From Sabellastarte sp. h YS-2021 (Eukaryota > Annelida > Polychaeta > Sabellida > Sabellidae): 64,000 nt of DNA. Location: positions 86,609,566 to 86,673,565 of the forward strand of contig OZ024928.1 of NCBI GenBank assembly GCA_964017235.1, read 5' to 3'. Both the position numbers and the translations under genes were made by a program. The notes below the pieces were generated by a model. It saw only the letters and a program-made list of their open reading frames with translations, was not told the DNA's origin and ran no database searches. Of the stretch, positions 1 to 13,076 are shown in pieces (within the stretch, counting starts at the first letter, position 1; each line of letters opens with the position of its first letter).

Positions 1-3000
1 CTTATTTTGAGTAGGTAAATAATTAGCTATGGGTCTGAAACTTCACCATGTGAAAGCTCTCCCAAAAGTAGGTGAATGAGTTATTTAAGAAAAATTGGCT
101 ATCTGCAATACTTTTAGAGATAATTCGCATTTACTCATTTTGAGTAGGTGAGTAATTAGCTATGGGTCTGAAACTTCACAGAGTGAAAGCTCTCCCAAAA
201 GTAGGTGAATGAGTTATTTGAGAAAAATTGGCTATCTGCAATACTTTTAGAGATAATTCGCATTTACTCATTTTGAGTAGGTAAATAATTAGCTATGGGT
301 CTGAAACTTCACCATGTGAAAGCTCTCCCAAAAGTAGGTGAATGAGTTATTTGAGAAAAATTGGTTATCTGCAATACTTTTAGAGATAATTCGCATTTAC
401 TCATTTTGAGTAGGTGAGTAATTAGCTATGGGTCTGAAACTTCACCAAGTGAAAGCTCTCCCAAAAGTAGGTGAATGATTTATTTGAGAAAAATTGGCTA
501 TCTGCAATACTTTTAGAGATAATTCGCATTTACTCATTTTGAATAGGTGAGTAATTAGCTATGGGTCTGAAACTTCACCAAGTGAAAGCTCTCCCCAAAG
601 TAGGTGAATGATTTATTTGAGAAAAATTGGCTATCTGGAATACTTTTAGAGATAATTCGCATTTACTCATTTTGAGTAGGTGAGTAATTAGTTACGGGTC
701 TGAAACTTCACCATGTGAAAGCTCTCCCACAAGTAGATGAATGAGTTATTTGATAAAAATTGGGTATCCGCAATACTTTTACAGATAATTAGCATTTACT
801 TATTTTGAGTAGGTAAATAATTAGCTATGGGTCTGAAACTTCACCATGTGAAAGCTCTCCCAAAAGTAGGTGAATGAGTTATTTGAGAAAAATTGGTTAT
901 CTGCAATACTTTTAGAGATAATTCGCATTTACTCATTTTGAGTAGGTGAGTAATTAGCTATGGGTCTGAAACTTCACCATGTAAAAGCTCTCCCCAAAGT
1001 AGGTGAATGAGTTATTTGAGAAAAATTGGCTATCTGCAAGACTTTTAAGAGATAATTCGCATTTACTCATTTTGAGTAGGTGAGTAATCATCCACGGGTC
1101 TGAAACTTCACCATGTGAAAGCTCTCCCAAAAGTACATGAATGAGTTATTTGATAAAAATTGGGTATCCGCAATAGTTTTTGAGATAATTAGCATTTACT
1201 CATTTTGAGTAGGTGAGTAATTAGCTACGGGTCTGAAACTTCACCAAGTGAAAGCTCTTCCAAAAGTAGGTGAATGAGTTATTTGAGAAAAATTGGCTAT
1301 CTGCAATACTTTTAGAGATAATTCGCATTTACTCATTTTGAATAGGTGAGTAATTAGCTATGGGTCTGAAACTTCACCAAGTGAAAGCTCTCCCCAAAGT
1401 AGGTGAATGATTTATTTGAGAAAAATTGGCTATCTGGAATACTTTTAGAGATAATTCGCATTTACTCATTTTGAGTAGGTGAGTAATTAGTTACGGGTCT
1501 GAAACTTCACCATGTGAAAGCTCTCCCACAAGTAGATGAATGAGTTATTTGATAAAAATTGGGTATCCGCAATACTTTTACAGATAATTAGCATTTACTT
1601 ATTTTGAGTAGGTAAATAATTAGCTATGGGTCTGAAACTTCACCATGTGAAAGCTCTCCCAAAAGTAGGTGAATGAGTTATTTAAGAAAAATTGGCTATC
1701 TGCAATACTTTTAGAGATAATTCGCATTTACTCATTTTGAGTAGGTGAGTAATTAGCTATGGGTCTGAAACTTCACAGAGTGAAAGCTCTCCCAAAAGTA
1801 GGTGAATGAGTTATTTGAGAAAAATTGGCTATCTGCAATACTTTTAGAGATAATTCGCATTTACTCATTTTGAGTAGGTGAGTAATTAGCTATGGGTCTG
1901 AAACTTCACAGAGTGAAAGCTCTCCCAAAAGTAGGTGAATGAGTTATTTGATAAAAATTGGCTATCTGCAATACTTTTAGAGATAATTCGCATTTACTCA
2001 TTTTGAGTAGGTGAGTAATTAGCTATGGGTCTGAAACTTCACCAAGTGAAAGCTCTCCCAAAAGTAGGTGAATGATTTATTTGAGAAAAATTGGCTATCT
2101 GCAATACTTTTAGAGATAATTCGCATTTACTCATTTTGAGTAGGTGAGTAATTAGCTATGGGTCTGAAACTTCACCAAGTGAAAGCTCTCCCAAAAGTAG
2201 GTGAATGATTTATTTGAGAAAAATTGGCTATCTGCAATACTTTTAGAGATAATTCGCATTTACTCATTTTGAATAGGTGAGTAATTAGCTATGGGTCTGA
2301 AACTTCACAGAGTGAAAGCTCTCCCAAAAGTAGGTGAATGAGTTATTGGAGAAAAATTGGTTATCTGCAATACTTTTAGAGATAATTCGCATTTACTCAT
2401 TTTGAGTAGGTGAGTAATTAGCTATGGGTCTGAAACTTCACAGAGTGAAAGCTCTCCCAAAAGTAGGTGAATGAGTTATCTGAGAAGAATTGGCTATCTG
2501 CAATACTTTTAGAGATAATTCGCATTTACTCATTTTGAGTAGGTGAGTAATTAGCTATGGGTCTGAAACTTCACAGAGTGAAAGCTCTCCCAAAAGTAGG
2601 TGAATGAGTTATTGGAGAAAAATTGGTTATCTGCAATACTTTTAGAGATAATTCGCATTTACTCATTTTGAGTAGGTGAGTAATTAGCTATGGGTCTGAA
2701 ACTTCACCAAGTGAAAGCTCTCCCAAAAGTAGGTGAATGATTTATTTGAGAAAAATTGGCTATCTGCAATACTTTTAGAGATAATTCGCATTTACTCATT
2801 TTGAATAGGTGAGTAATTAGCTATGGGTCTGAAACTTCACCAAGTGAAAGCTCTCCCCAAAGTAGGTGAATGATTTATTTGAGAAAAATTGGCTATCTGG
2901 AATACTTTTAGAGATAATTCGCATTTACTCATTTTGAGTAGGTGAGTAATTAGTTACGGGTCTGAAACTTCACCATGTGAAAGCTCTCCCACAAGTAGAT

Positions 3001-5781
3001 GAATGAGTTATTTGATAAAAATTGGGTATCCGCAATACTTTTACAGATAATTAGCATTTACTTATTTTGAGTAGGTAAATAATTAGCTATGGGTCTGAAA
3101 CTTCACCATGTGAAAGCTCTCCCAAAAGTAGGTGAATGAGTTATTTAAGAAAAATTGGCTATCTGCAATACTTTTAGAGATAATTCGCATTTACTCATTT
3201 TGAGTAGGTGAGTAATTAGCTATGGGTCTGAAACTTCACAGAGTGAAAGCTCTCCCAAAAGTAGGTGAATGAGTTATTTGAGAAAAATTGGCTATCTGCA
3301 ATACTTTTAGAGATAATTCGCATTTACTCATTTTGAGTAGGTAAATAATTAGCTATGGGTCTGAAACTTCACCATGTGAAAGCTCTCCCAAAAGTAGGTG
3401 AATGAGTTATTTGAGAAAAATTGGTTATCTGCAATACTTTTAGAGATAATTCGCATTTACTCATTTTGAGTAGGTGAGTAATTAGCTATGGGTCTGAAAC
3501 TTCACCAAGTGAAAGCTCTCCCAAAAGTAGGTGAATGATTTATTTGAGAAAAATTGGCTATCTGCAATACTTTTAGAGATAATTCGCATTTACTCATTTT
3601 GAATAGGTGAGTAATTAGCTATGGGTCTGAAACTTCACAGAGTGAAAGCTCTCCCAAAAGTAGGTGAATGAGTTATTGGAGAAAAATTGGTTATCTGCAA
3701 TACTTTTAGAGATAATTCGCATTTACTCATTTTGAGTAGGTGAGTAATTAGCTATGGGTCTGAAACTTCACAGAGTGAAAGCTCTCCCAAAAGTAGGTGA
3801 ATGAGTTATCTGAGAAGAATTGGCTATCTGCAATACTTTTAGAGATAATTCGCATTTACTCATTTTGAGTAGGTGAGTAATTAGCTATGGGTCTGAAACT
3901 TCACAGAGTGAAAGCTCTCCCAAAAGTAGGTGAATGAGTTATTGGAGAAAAATTGGTTATCTGCAATACTTTTAGAGATAATTCGCATTTACTCATTTTG
4001 AGTAGGTGAGTAATTAGCTATGGGTCTGAAACTTCACCAAGTGAAAGCTCTCCCAAAAGTAGGTGAATGATTTATTTGAGAAAAATTGGCTATCTGCAAT
4101 ACTTTTAGAGATAATTCGCATTTACTCATTTTGAATAGGTGAGTAATTAGCTATGGGTCTGAAACTTCACCAAGTGAAAGCTCTCCCCAAAGTAGGTGAA
4201 TGATTTATTTGAGAAAAATTGGCTATCTGGAATACTTTTAGAGATAATTCGCATTTACTCATTTTGAGTAGGTGAGTAATTAGTTACGGGTCTGAAACTT
4301 CACCATGTGAAAGCTCTCCCACAAGTAGATGAATGAGTTATTTGATAAAAATTGGGTATCCGCAATACTTTTACAGATAATTAGCATTTACTTATTTTGA
4401 GTAGGTAAATAATTAGCTATGGGTCTGAAACTTCACCATGTGAAAGCTCTCCCAAAAGTAGGTGAATGAGTTATTTAAGAAAAATTGGCTATCTGCAATA
4501 CTTTTAGAGATAATTCGCATTTACTCATTTTGAGTAGGTGAGTAATTAGCTATGGGTCTGAAACTTCACAGAGTGAAAGCTCTCCCAAAAGTAGGTGAAT
4601 GAGTTATTTGAGAAAAATTGGCTATCTGCAATACTTTTAGAGATAATTCGCATTTACTCATTTTGAGTAGGTAAATAATTAGCTATGGGTCTGAAACTTC
4701 ACCATGTGAAAGCTCTCCCAAAAGTAGGTGAATGAGTTATTTGAGAAAAATTGGTTATCTGCAATACTTTTAGAGATAATTCGCATTTACTCATTTTGAG
4801 TAGGTGAGTAATTAGCTATGGGTCTGAAACTTCACCAAGTGAAAGCTCTCCCAAAAGTAGGTGAATGATTTATTTGAGAAAAATTGGCTATCTGCAATAC
4901 TTTTAGAGATAATTCGCATTTACTCATTTTGAATAGGTGAGTAATTAGCTATGGGTCTGAAACTTCACCAAGTGAAAGCTCTCCCCAAAGTAGGTGAATG
5001 ATTTATTTGAGAAAAATTGGCTATCTGGAATACTTTTAGAGATAATTCGCATTTACTCATTTTGAGTAGGTGAGTAATTAGTTACGGGTCTGAAACTTCA
5101 CCATGTGAAAGCTCTCCCACAAGTAGATGAATGAGTTATTTGATAAAAATTGGGTATCCGCAATACTTTTACAGATAATTAGCATTTACTTATTTTGAGT
5201 AGGTAAATAATTAGCTATGGGTCTGAAACTTCACCATGTGAAAGCTCTCCCAAAAGTAGGTGAATGAGTTATTTGAGAAAAATTGGTTATCTGCAATACT
5301 TTTAGAGATAATTCGCATTTACTCATTTTGAGTAGGTGAGTAATTAGCTATGGGTCTGAAACTTCACCATGTAAAAGCTCTCCCCAAAGTAGGTGAATGA
5401 GTTATTTGAGAAAAATTGGCTATCTGCAAGACTTTTAAGAGATAATTCGCATTTACTCATTTTGAGTAGGTGAGTAATCATCCACGGGTCTGAAACTTCA
5501 CCATGTGAAAGCTCTCCCAAAAGTACATGAATGAGTTATTTGATAAAAATTGGGTATCCGCAATAGTTTTTGAGATAATTAGCATTTACTCATTTTGAGT
5601 AGGTGAGTAATTAGCTACGGGTCTGAAACTTCACCAAGTGAAAGCTCTTCCAAAAGTAGGTGAATGAGTTATTTGAGAATAATTGGCTATCTGCAATACT
5701 TTTAGAGGTAATTCGTATTTACTCATTTTGAGTAGGTGAGCAATTAGCTATGGGTCTGAAACTTCACCAAGTGAAAGCTCT
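1..5781. repeat. 133-bp satellite array with higher-order blocks
   Basis: A head-to-tail array of about 43 monomers with a period of 133 bp; the motif TGAGTAGGT starts at 8, 141 and 274, and so on. Monomers fall into recognisable subtypes, for example those with GTAAATAATT, CACAGAGTG or ATCATCCACGG. The same strings of subtypes recur. The subtype starting CTTATTTTGAGTAGG occurs at 1, 799, 1598, 3061, 4391 and 5189, so its spacings are 6, 12, 11, 10 and 6 monomers, with one extra base in one of them. The block 1 to about 1300 reappears at 4391 to about 5690 with almost no differences. No coding frame is evident. The left edge of the window cuts the array. It stops abruptly at about 5781, next to a different array. 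Unequal crossing-over or rolling-circle amplification would explain the blocks. Confidence 0.95.
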
Positions 5782-5789
5782 TTGGGATA

Positions 5790-6740
5790 GCTGCTCTGCA
5801 GAGATACCCTGAAGATCAAAAATTTCGTCGAAATCGCTCTATGTAGCACGGTTTTCGAAATATTAGCATTTTTGTGTTTTGCAATTTTTGCGCAAAAATT
5901 CGAAAATTCAAAATGGCCGCCATTTTTGGCAAGATAAATTTTTTTTGAAAATTGGCATGGCTACTCTGCAGAGATACCCTGTGGGTCAAAAATTTCGTCG
6001 AAATCGCTCTATCTAGCACGGTTTTCGAGATATAAGCATTTTTATGTTTTGCAATTTTGCGAAAAATTCGAAAATTCAAAATGGCCGCCATTTTTTGCGA
6101 GAAAATTTTTTTTTTTTGAAAATTGGCATGGCTACTCTGCAGAGATACCCTGCGGGTCAAAAATTTCGTCGAAATCGCTCTATCTAGCAGGGTTTTCGAG
6201 ATATAAGCATTTTTATGTTTTGCAATTTTTGCGAAAAATTCGAAAATTCAAAATGGCTGCCATTTTTGGCGAGACAAAAATTTTTTTAAAAATTGGCATG
6301 GCTACTCCGCAGAGATACCATGTGGGTCAAAAATTTCGTCGAAATCGCTCTATCTAGCACAGTTTTCAAGATATAAGCATTTTTATGTTTTGCAATTTTT
6401 GCAAAAAATTCGAAAATTCAAAATGGCGGCCATTTTTGGTGAGACAAATTTTTTTGAAAATTGGCATGGCTACTCTGCAGAGATACCCTGAAGATCAAAA
6501 ATTTCGTCGAAATCGCTCTATCTAACACAGTTTTTGAGATATAAGCATTTTTGTGTTTTGCAATTTTTGCGAAAATTTCGAAAATTAAAAAAAAAACGCC
6601 ACTTTGGGCGAGATAAAATTTTTTTGAAAATTGGGAAAAGTACTCCGCAGAAATACCCTGTGGGTCAAAAATTTCGTCGAAATCGCTCTATCTAGCACGG
6701 TTTTCGAGATATAAGCATTTTTGTGTTTTCCTTATTTGGA
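5790..6740. repeat. 170-bp tandem array (about 5.5 units)
   Basis: Copies of CTGCAGAGATACC start near 5796, 5966, 6137, 6307, 6475 and 6645, giving a period of 168-171 bp. Each unit carries GTCGAAATCGCTCTATCTAG, a run around AAAATGGCCGCCATTTT and a poly-T/poly-A stretch. Units are moderately diverged. The reading frames that cross the array on either strand are by-products of the repeat. It is continuous on its right with a hairpin-ended tail and directly abuts the 133-bp satellite on its left. Confidence 0.93.
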
Positions 6741-7093
6741 AAATTCGTAATGATTAATTAATCATTAATTACTCGGCCATTTCTTAACCAATCAATGCCA
6801 AAATCTAATGATTTCCAGATTTTAATAGAATGAATGTATTTGCCAAGTTTCAGGTGAATTGATAAAATTACTTTCAAGTTATCATCCGGACAAGCTTCCC
6901 CATCGAAAAAAGAAATTTTTTGTCATGTGACCTCTCTGATTGGTTGAAATGTCACTGCAGCATATTCAAAAAAAATTGTCAAGGCTACTGCCTAAACCTG
7001 CCAAATATGAAAAGAATCCGCCAAACGGTTAGAGAGTTATAAGGAAAAGAAAATGCGGAGCCGGCGGAGCCTGAAGGTCTCCCATACACAAAC

Positions 7094-7115
7094 AAGCGTC
7101 CCTTGTGGGACGCTT
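7094..7115 (+). repeat. Terminal hairpin of the HINE-like element
   Basis: AAGCGTCCC (7094-7102) pairs perfectly with GGGACGCTT (7107-7115) across the 4-base loop TTGT. A near-identical hairpin occurs at 44056-44081. In Helitron-like elements such a stem-loop marks the 3' end. Confidence 0.75.
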
Positions 7116-8488
7116 AAATATATACCCGCCACACTTAATGACAACAAAACAGCTACAGCAACTTGTATCAAAGCACAACTGGATAAGCACATAATTACTG
7201 ACATGTATTCTACATCAAAGCCTATACCTTCCCTGTTAAGTAAGCCTCACTTAGGTACAATGACTAACTTGTTGCCCTTACTGTCACTAAGCATTTATCT
7301 TGCGTTGTTATACTAGTTCATGATTCTACCCTAACATGTAATTGGCTGATAGGCTTCAACTACCTTATTGGCTTATGGTCACCTGAACGACCTACACTGT
7401 TTCTCATTTGTAAAAAGTCCGCTAATATCATGTCAGCACTGTTTTTTCTTTTCAAAAACCTTTTCCTACGTTGATACTTTTTTGCATCTAACCTTTGGCG
7501 ACGCTTTTTTCTGTAAGCAAAAATATTTTTCTAGTTGGTTTTAGGGCCTTAAAATATGAAAGCAACTTGTAAAAAATCATTGCTTGTGAATCTTCCATCT
7601 GACAACCTTTTCACGGATTCTGTTAAACCATAAGCTTGAACACAGTTAAATTGAAAACAGAATAAAATTCAGTATGTTTCACCACATTGTGACATATTTA
7701 TAAAACCACCAACGTTAAACAACTGTTATTTATTAACTGTAACCAAATGTGCAAATTAATTTGTAATGCCTGCTATTAAAACACACTTCCCTACTCGTTT
7801 AATGGGCAGATTACACGGTGTAACGTGAAATTTTTCCCGGAAGTAAAATTTTTATTTCAAAGTCCCAACTAAACCACGGATCTCATTTACTATTGTATTT
7901 GATGGTAGTTAAATGATAGTTTAAGAAATATAATGTACATATATCGATAACTTTCAACAATAGGTTGGGTATTATATTAAATAAACTGTTTTCGGTTTAT
8001 AACATAACCATTTCTGCGCATGCACGATGGCGTGGAAACGGGTAAAAAGACAGGAAGTAGAAAAATTTCACGGGACACTGGGAAACCACCATAACCCTGA
8101 TTAGACTGAATTCGCCTGTCTTCACTTGATCCAAGATGAGAACGGGTTTGAGAATGGGCCGAGTTTGCAGCAGAATGGGACAAATTGGTGGGGGCCGAGC
8201 TGCCCATGATTCTCCTGAAAATATTGGTTATGTTCCCCATCACCACCGAGGGGAAAGCAGAAACGACGCTTATTGCAGTTCAGATTATGGTTGACTTTCT
8301 AAACCGGCCTGAAACAAAACAATGTTGTCCTCAAATGATTCATTTTTCACGAAAGCTTACAGTACCTAAATTGGCTAGATAATCGTCTGATGTGCGGTGC
8401 ATATTTAAGTTTACAGGTTTTACCTAATTACACATTTGAATCGTTAAACCGAATATTGGGTACGTACTAATCCGGCCAGACGGAGCCA
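7116..8488. other. Unassigned flank, no supported gene
   Basis: About 1.4 kb with no recognisable transposon ends. Some short frames exist. One on the minus strand, starting with ATG at 8240 and reading MGNITNIFRRIMGSS, has a myristoylation-like MGN start and a serine-rich composition and could be a first coding exon. It has no convincing splice donor and no recognised homologue, so I do not call it a gene. Confidence 0.4.
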
Positions 8489-8719
8489 GGGCCGGGATTC
8501 ACAAAAGTCTTAACTACTTTGAATTTTTCATCGATAAATACACCAAATATGCTCTGAAAAATTCTAAAACAGATTTGTTACTTTTATTTTGTAAAATTTT
8601 GTAAAAATAGTAGTGTTTGTGTTTTATTATGAGTCAGCCATTTTTATGACATTATTTTTGCCACAAGAAGGTAAAATGTGGAAATTTATAGGTAATTAAA
8701 TGATGTAAATTTCTAGTGG

Positions 8720-9564
8720 TGTAAATGATGTTCATTCTCAATGCTCCATAAGGCAAAATCTTGCATGAAGACAGTTTGATTTCTGCTAAAGATAAAAATT
8801 CTGTATGAGTGCTTTGTGTTACCACTACAGTCTTCTGCATAGCTGTATGAGTTGGTGAGATACTCTTGACATGTTTATGTGTGTAGTTTGGACTTTAAAC
8901 CTGAAGTTTGTTTTGTTCACTGAAAACAAGCACAATTTTTATTTGAAAAGTTGGTGTTTTGTGTATTTTCTTCTAGTATGCTTTTGAGATATTTAGAGGA
9001 TCCAAGATAGGTTTAGACAAATGTTTGAAGATAATTGAAGATTATTTGGATTTTAATTGTGCATTTAAGTGACTGCCAAAGCAAAGTCGGTAAGAATACT
9101 ATTTTCCTTTTATTATTAATTTTACAATTTAAAGACAAGATGCTTTTAGATTTGTTTTAAGTTCTGTTTTGCAGAAGTAGATTTCACAGTAAAATGAAAT
9201 GGGATTTAGGTAATAAGGCATAGATTTAGCTTGTACATGTAGCTTGGTAAATAGGTCTAAGAAGTAATTAGTTTGGTTTTAGATGCTCCATTATTTCAGA
9301 TAATTAGTTTTACTCTTTATTACTAATGTTTTATTGAGTAATTATTTTACACTGAAATTGAAATATGATATTTGTCACAGAAAGTACATCTGTTGAATAT
9401 TATTGAATATCTCATTTGCATGTGGTATGTGTGGTAACAAGAAAATGTATGTATACATGTTTGTTTGTTCGTTTGTTTGTTAGCATGTCCAGGTTATTGT
9501 ATTTACAGTTGACGGTCAGAATAAATGCTGATCAGTGAATGACAAGTTTTAATGCGCAGTTGCA
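8720..9564 (+). repeat. 5' LTR of the BEL/Pao element (845 bp)
   Basis: Starts TGTAAATGATG and ends AGTTGCA. It is nearly identical to 50676-51528. It is preceded by the target-site copy AGTGG. A short TTTG-rich run (TTTGTTTGTTCGTTTG) near its 3' part differs in length from the other LTR. Confidence 0.95.
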
Positions 9565-9597
9565 GTCAACGACTATTGGCCTTCATAAGAAAAGAAA

Positions 9598-10779
9598 ATG
9601 TCTTCCCCAAGTGATGATAATGGCCAATACTTTGAAGATGACACTACAGAGATGACAATCAGAAGAAGCTCAAGAGAAAGGAATCCATCTGTCAAGGCCT
9701 TAGAAAATTTAGAGCAAATATTATTAGATAAATTCTGGCGAAAAATAACTGAGATAAAGGGATTATTGAAGACAGCAAGACAAAGTTTGATGAAAAACAA
9801 ATTTGAATCAGTGGCACTGGAACAGATGTCGTGGCAAATAAGAAAATCAAAGGCTGACCTCTCCTCTAGTTATGATGAGATATGCAAGAGATTCAGCATT
9901 CCCCAGGAAGTTAGATTAGCCTATGACAGATGCCATGAAGAGACTGATGGGATTTTGTCACAAATTATCAAGGCAATGACACCAAGCAACAAAGATTCTT
10001 CTGACTTGCAGAGTAGAACCTCCTTAGTGTCATCCAAAAGGCTTGAGCTCACAGCAAAAGCAGCTGCGTTACAAGCTGAGCAAAATGCTAAATCTGAAGA
10101 AGCAAGGTTACAAGCTGAACTCAATTGCTTGGAGGCAGAAGAGGCCATTCGACAAGCACAGCTTGAAGCAGATAGGATTGTAAATCAAGTAAAGCAAGAA
10201 GCAGAAGAGAAGACAAGGAAGATCAAAATTAAATTGGAAATGGATCATAGACGCCAAGAGTTGGAAAATAGAAGACTCGAAACTGAAATGCAGAAAACAA
10301 ATGCAGAACTCAAAGAATGGACAAGGTTTGAAGAATTGGATGAAGATAGATATTTTTATGGCCGACTAGACCAAATCCACTCCAATCCCCTTCACCCATC
10401 AGAAGAATTTGTTGACTATTTTGGAACACTGCCCCATTCTTCACCTATTCAACCACAGGACAAAAAGATGCAAGATCCCACAAGCCAAAGACTGCACCAG
10501 CACGATGAGGATACCCAAGTACAACTTGGCCCAGCTGCCACTTCGATGAATGCAAACAAAGCTCTTCAAAACAATTCAGCAGATATTGTTACTGATTTGG
10601 TTCAGTCCATAAGTTTGAGCCGTTTACCCTTACCTGAACCATGGGTATTTACTGGAGACCCATTAAATTACCCAAGCTGGAAAGCCTCTTTCCACACACT
10701 GATAAACACAAAGGGTGTCATGGGAAGTGAAAGAATACATTACTTGAGAAAGTATTTAGGAGGTGAAGCAAAGTCAGTG
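9598..10779 (+). pseudogene. BEL/Pao gag, N-terminal part, cut by insertion
   Basis: The reading frame opens 33 bp after the 5' LTR (MSSPSDDNGQYFEDD). The N-terminal third is acidic and basic by turns. Around residues 150-250 is a long Ala/Glu/Lys/Arg-rich coiled coil (repeated AEEA, RLQAEL-type heptads). The last 50 residues have the PWVFTGDPLNYPSWKASF signature of Pao-type gag proteins (DUF1759). Gag builds the particle that packages the element's RNA. The frame continues to 10827, but from 10780 on it is inserted transposon sequence. The remaining gag lies past the insertion, from about 45784. Confidence 0.85.
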
Positions 10780-11260
10780 CACACAAAATCTCGGCCTAAT
10801 ATTTTGCTTGTTAAAAGTGGTGCCTAAGACGACAAGGATTTAGTTAGTCGAGATGACTAATGAAATTCTGTTATGTATGAACAGTGAAATGGTGGCAAAA
10901 CCTGGATTATTCTCTTGTCCTTGACCAATAATATGACCAATATATTTCTTGATTTGTGACCAATGTTATAGTTGTCATGTGTATAAAAGTTTGTCATGGT
11001 GACCAGCAATATGTTAATAAAATGAGGATAATGCTTGTAAAATTGACCAGAATCTCAAGTGGTGCCTAAGACGACAAGTATTTTGTGGGACCAGTATTTT
11101 ACTTGGATTACTGACAAGAACAATTTTTCCACTTAAATAATGGTCAAATTTTTCTAGCACTTTTCCGTTCACACAAGAACAAGTTTTTTCCAGTTTAATA
11201 GTAGTCAAATTTGACTAACTTTTTAATGTTCATACATTTGAGAACATATTACCGTTATTC
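10780..11260. repeat. Left subterminal repeat region of the CACACAAAAT element
   Basis: A direct duplication, AGTGGTGCCTAAGACGACAAG-like, lies at about 10815 and about 11058. It is interleaved with many short motifs containing GACCA, such as GACCAATA, GACCAGCAATA and GACCAGTATTTTA. Arrays of short subterminal motifs are where transposases of CACTA-like elements bind. This reading is by analogy. Confidence 0.5.
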
Positions 11261-13076
11261 TACTTGTACTTTATACAGTCAGGGATTCAGGAATAAATCA
11301 TTATAATTAACAGAAAAAGTAAGGTTTAAACTTTATTATGATGAAACAAAAACATAATTACACAAAATTACAAAAATAAAAATTACTTGTACACTGTACA
11401 GAAAAGTGTAAACCAAAATTGTTGCACTGACATTAAAAATGAAGTATATTTTGTTGCATAAATTGTGCTCAAGAACATAATTTTGATTAAAATGTTTGAG
11501 CTCTGCGAGTTCACAATGTTTGAGTTACATGTCAACTCAGTTTTAGTACTCCCTTACCTTTTTTCAAGTCAGCACTATGCAACATTAGTCTGGCATCTTT
11601 TGAGTCTCTGTAACTAATTTGTTTCCTTATATACTTTGATTTGTGCCATCAAGCAAGGTTCAAAATTAGTAGTACTATTATCTAGTCCAAAACTAAACAA
11701 CATCTATACTAACACTAACAAGTGCCTGTGTAACGTGCCAAGGGTCTTGAGTTGAACTAATGTCAAGAGAAAGCCTTATGTCACATAAGAGAACATTTAT
11801 TTACAAAATATAACAAGTATTTTACCAGCAATTGCTGGGGCTGAATTGGTACAAGCACTAATGTCACAAAAGTATCAAAAATAATCAGAAATCACATTTA
11901 TATTATATACATTCAAATAATTCCCAGAATCAACTAAAAGAATTGAAAACAAGTCATAACACTGGAAACCTACTGTCTACTAACACTTAGACCTTGGATC
12001 ATACTCTATGTCAAAAACACTGGTTCCATCCTTTATCAAGTACCATAGTAGATTCAGTACCCAATGAAATGAATTGAAATGAATTCAATTAGTCATGAGT
12101 TTTACCCCATGAAACATTAATCAAATCACCGGCATTCAGCCTGAAACTATAATCATATGACTGAAATCAACACATCATGCACAATCAACCACATGCATCT
12201 ATAACATCTCAGTCCATTCAATTCTTGCCAGGTTTTACCCTGCCACTAGAAATAAATACAAACTACTTCATCATTAATTCATTCAAACATAGTTAAATAC
12301 AACAAGCAGCAAAGTATTAAATGAAAACCCAAGTTCCCCTGAAATAAACAGTTAAAATATCATGATACTTAAAAGTAAATTCCCAAACAGGTTTTAGCCT
12401 GAAATCAAACAGAAATTATGTACAGAACATTCTCCTTTCCCTGCCTGCTTTAAAATGTCATCTTGCAACTTTCCCTGCAACCTATGAAAATAATACCATG
12501 CAGGTTTTACCCTGACATTTCTAAAATCTAACAGAAGAAAATACCAGGTTTTACCCTGACATGTCTGTCCTCTGTTACCTATACCAATTCAGCAAAGAAT
12601 GACACAATTCACCCTGCTTTTATAGAGAAATCCCAGACATGGGAGAATAACTCAAAGTCTGCACCTGTAAAATTGAAACAAGGAATCCTATTGGTCTAAA
12701 ATTTAGTATTCTCCCAAACTTTGAAGTGACAACTTCCTCTCTGCACATTGACATGAGGATACAATACAATCCACTTACAGCAATCATATACAACAAGGAT
12801 AACAGTATATGACACTAAAAAGGTAAATAAATACAAGTTACAATCATAATACATCAATTTAAAACTGTTTCATAACGAAATGGTAAAAACGTAATATCGC
12901 CGATTTCGCCGATATCACCGCATGCTTTACCTGTGCATTGGTTGTGCAAATAGCTGTCTGTACTGTTATAGTAACAGCAAAACTCTATATCTTAAAAATA
13001 ATACTACATCTCGCAACTTAATACATACTGAGTTTTAGCTGTGTACCCAAGTTGAAGCCTCATCAATAAGAATCCA
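11261..13076. other. Noncoding interior of the DNA transposon
   Basis: AT-rich with no supported gene. A short motif, CAGGTTTTACCCTGACAT and variants, recurs at about 12229, 12390, 12500 and 12546, sometimes as an imperfect inverted repeat (CAGGTTTTACCCTG is itself partly palindromic). On the minus strand an AATAAA lies near 11332. This could serve as a distant polyadenylation signal for the minus-strand gene fragment, but the distance makes that weak. Confidence 0.4.

Larger units (their letters stand above)
5786..7115 (+). mobile_element. Helentron-like non-autonomous element (HINE/pearl type), 3' part
   Basis: A tandem array is followed by about 370 bp of unique tail. The tail has GCCAAATATGAAAAG, a GC-rich block (GCGGAGCCGGCGGAGCC) and then a terminal hairpin. 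Central tandem repeats followed by a short 3' stem-loop are the layout described for Helentron-associated elements and the pearl elements of bivalves. A second element in this window (about 41240-44081) has a related tail and hairpin but an unrelated tandem repeat, which supports treating the tail as the transposon end. The 5' end is not recognised; it may lie inside or beyond the satellite on the left. The family assignment is inference from layout. Confidence 0.6.

Noticed and set aside
1-5781. CRISPR-like array of direct repeats
   Set aside because: Repeats are contiguous 133-bp monomers without unique spacers, in an animal genome; ordinary satellite.
5816-6357. Frames on both strands across the 170-bp array
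   Set aside because: Both strands are open because of the repeat; low-complexity Phe/Lys-rich products with no domain.
7053-7316. An 87-codon frame just after the first hairpin
   Set aside because: It starts inside the transposon tail and runs out of it, crosses the hairpin and has no domain.
7977-8246. Possible first coding exon on the minus strand with an MGN start
   Set aside because: No convincing donor site, no homologue recognised, and the frame continues into low-complexity sequence; left as a note in the flank.
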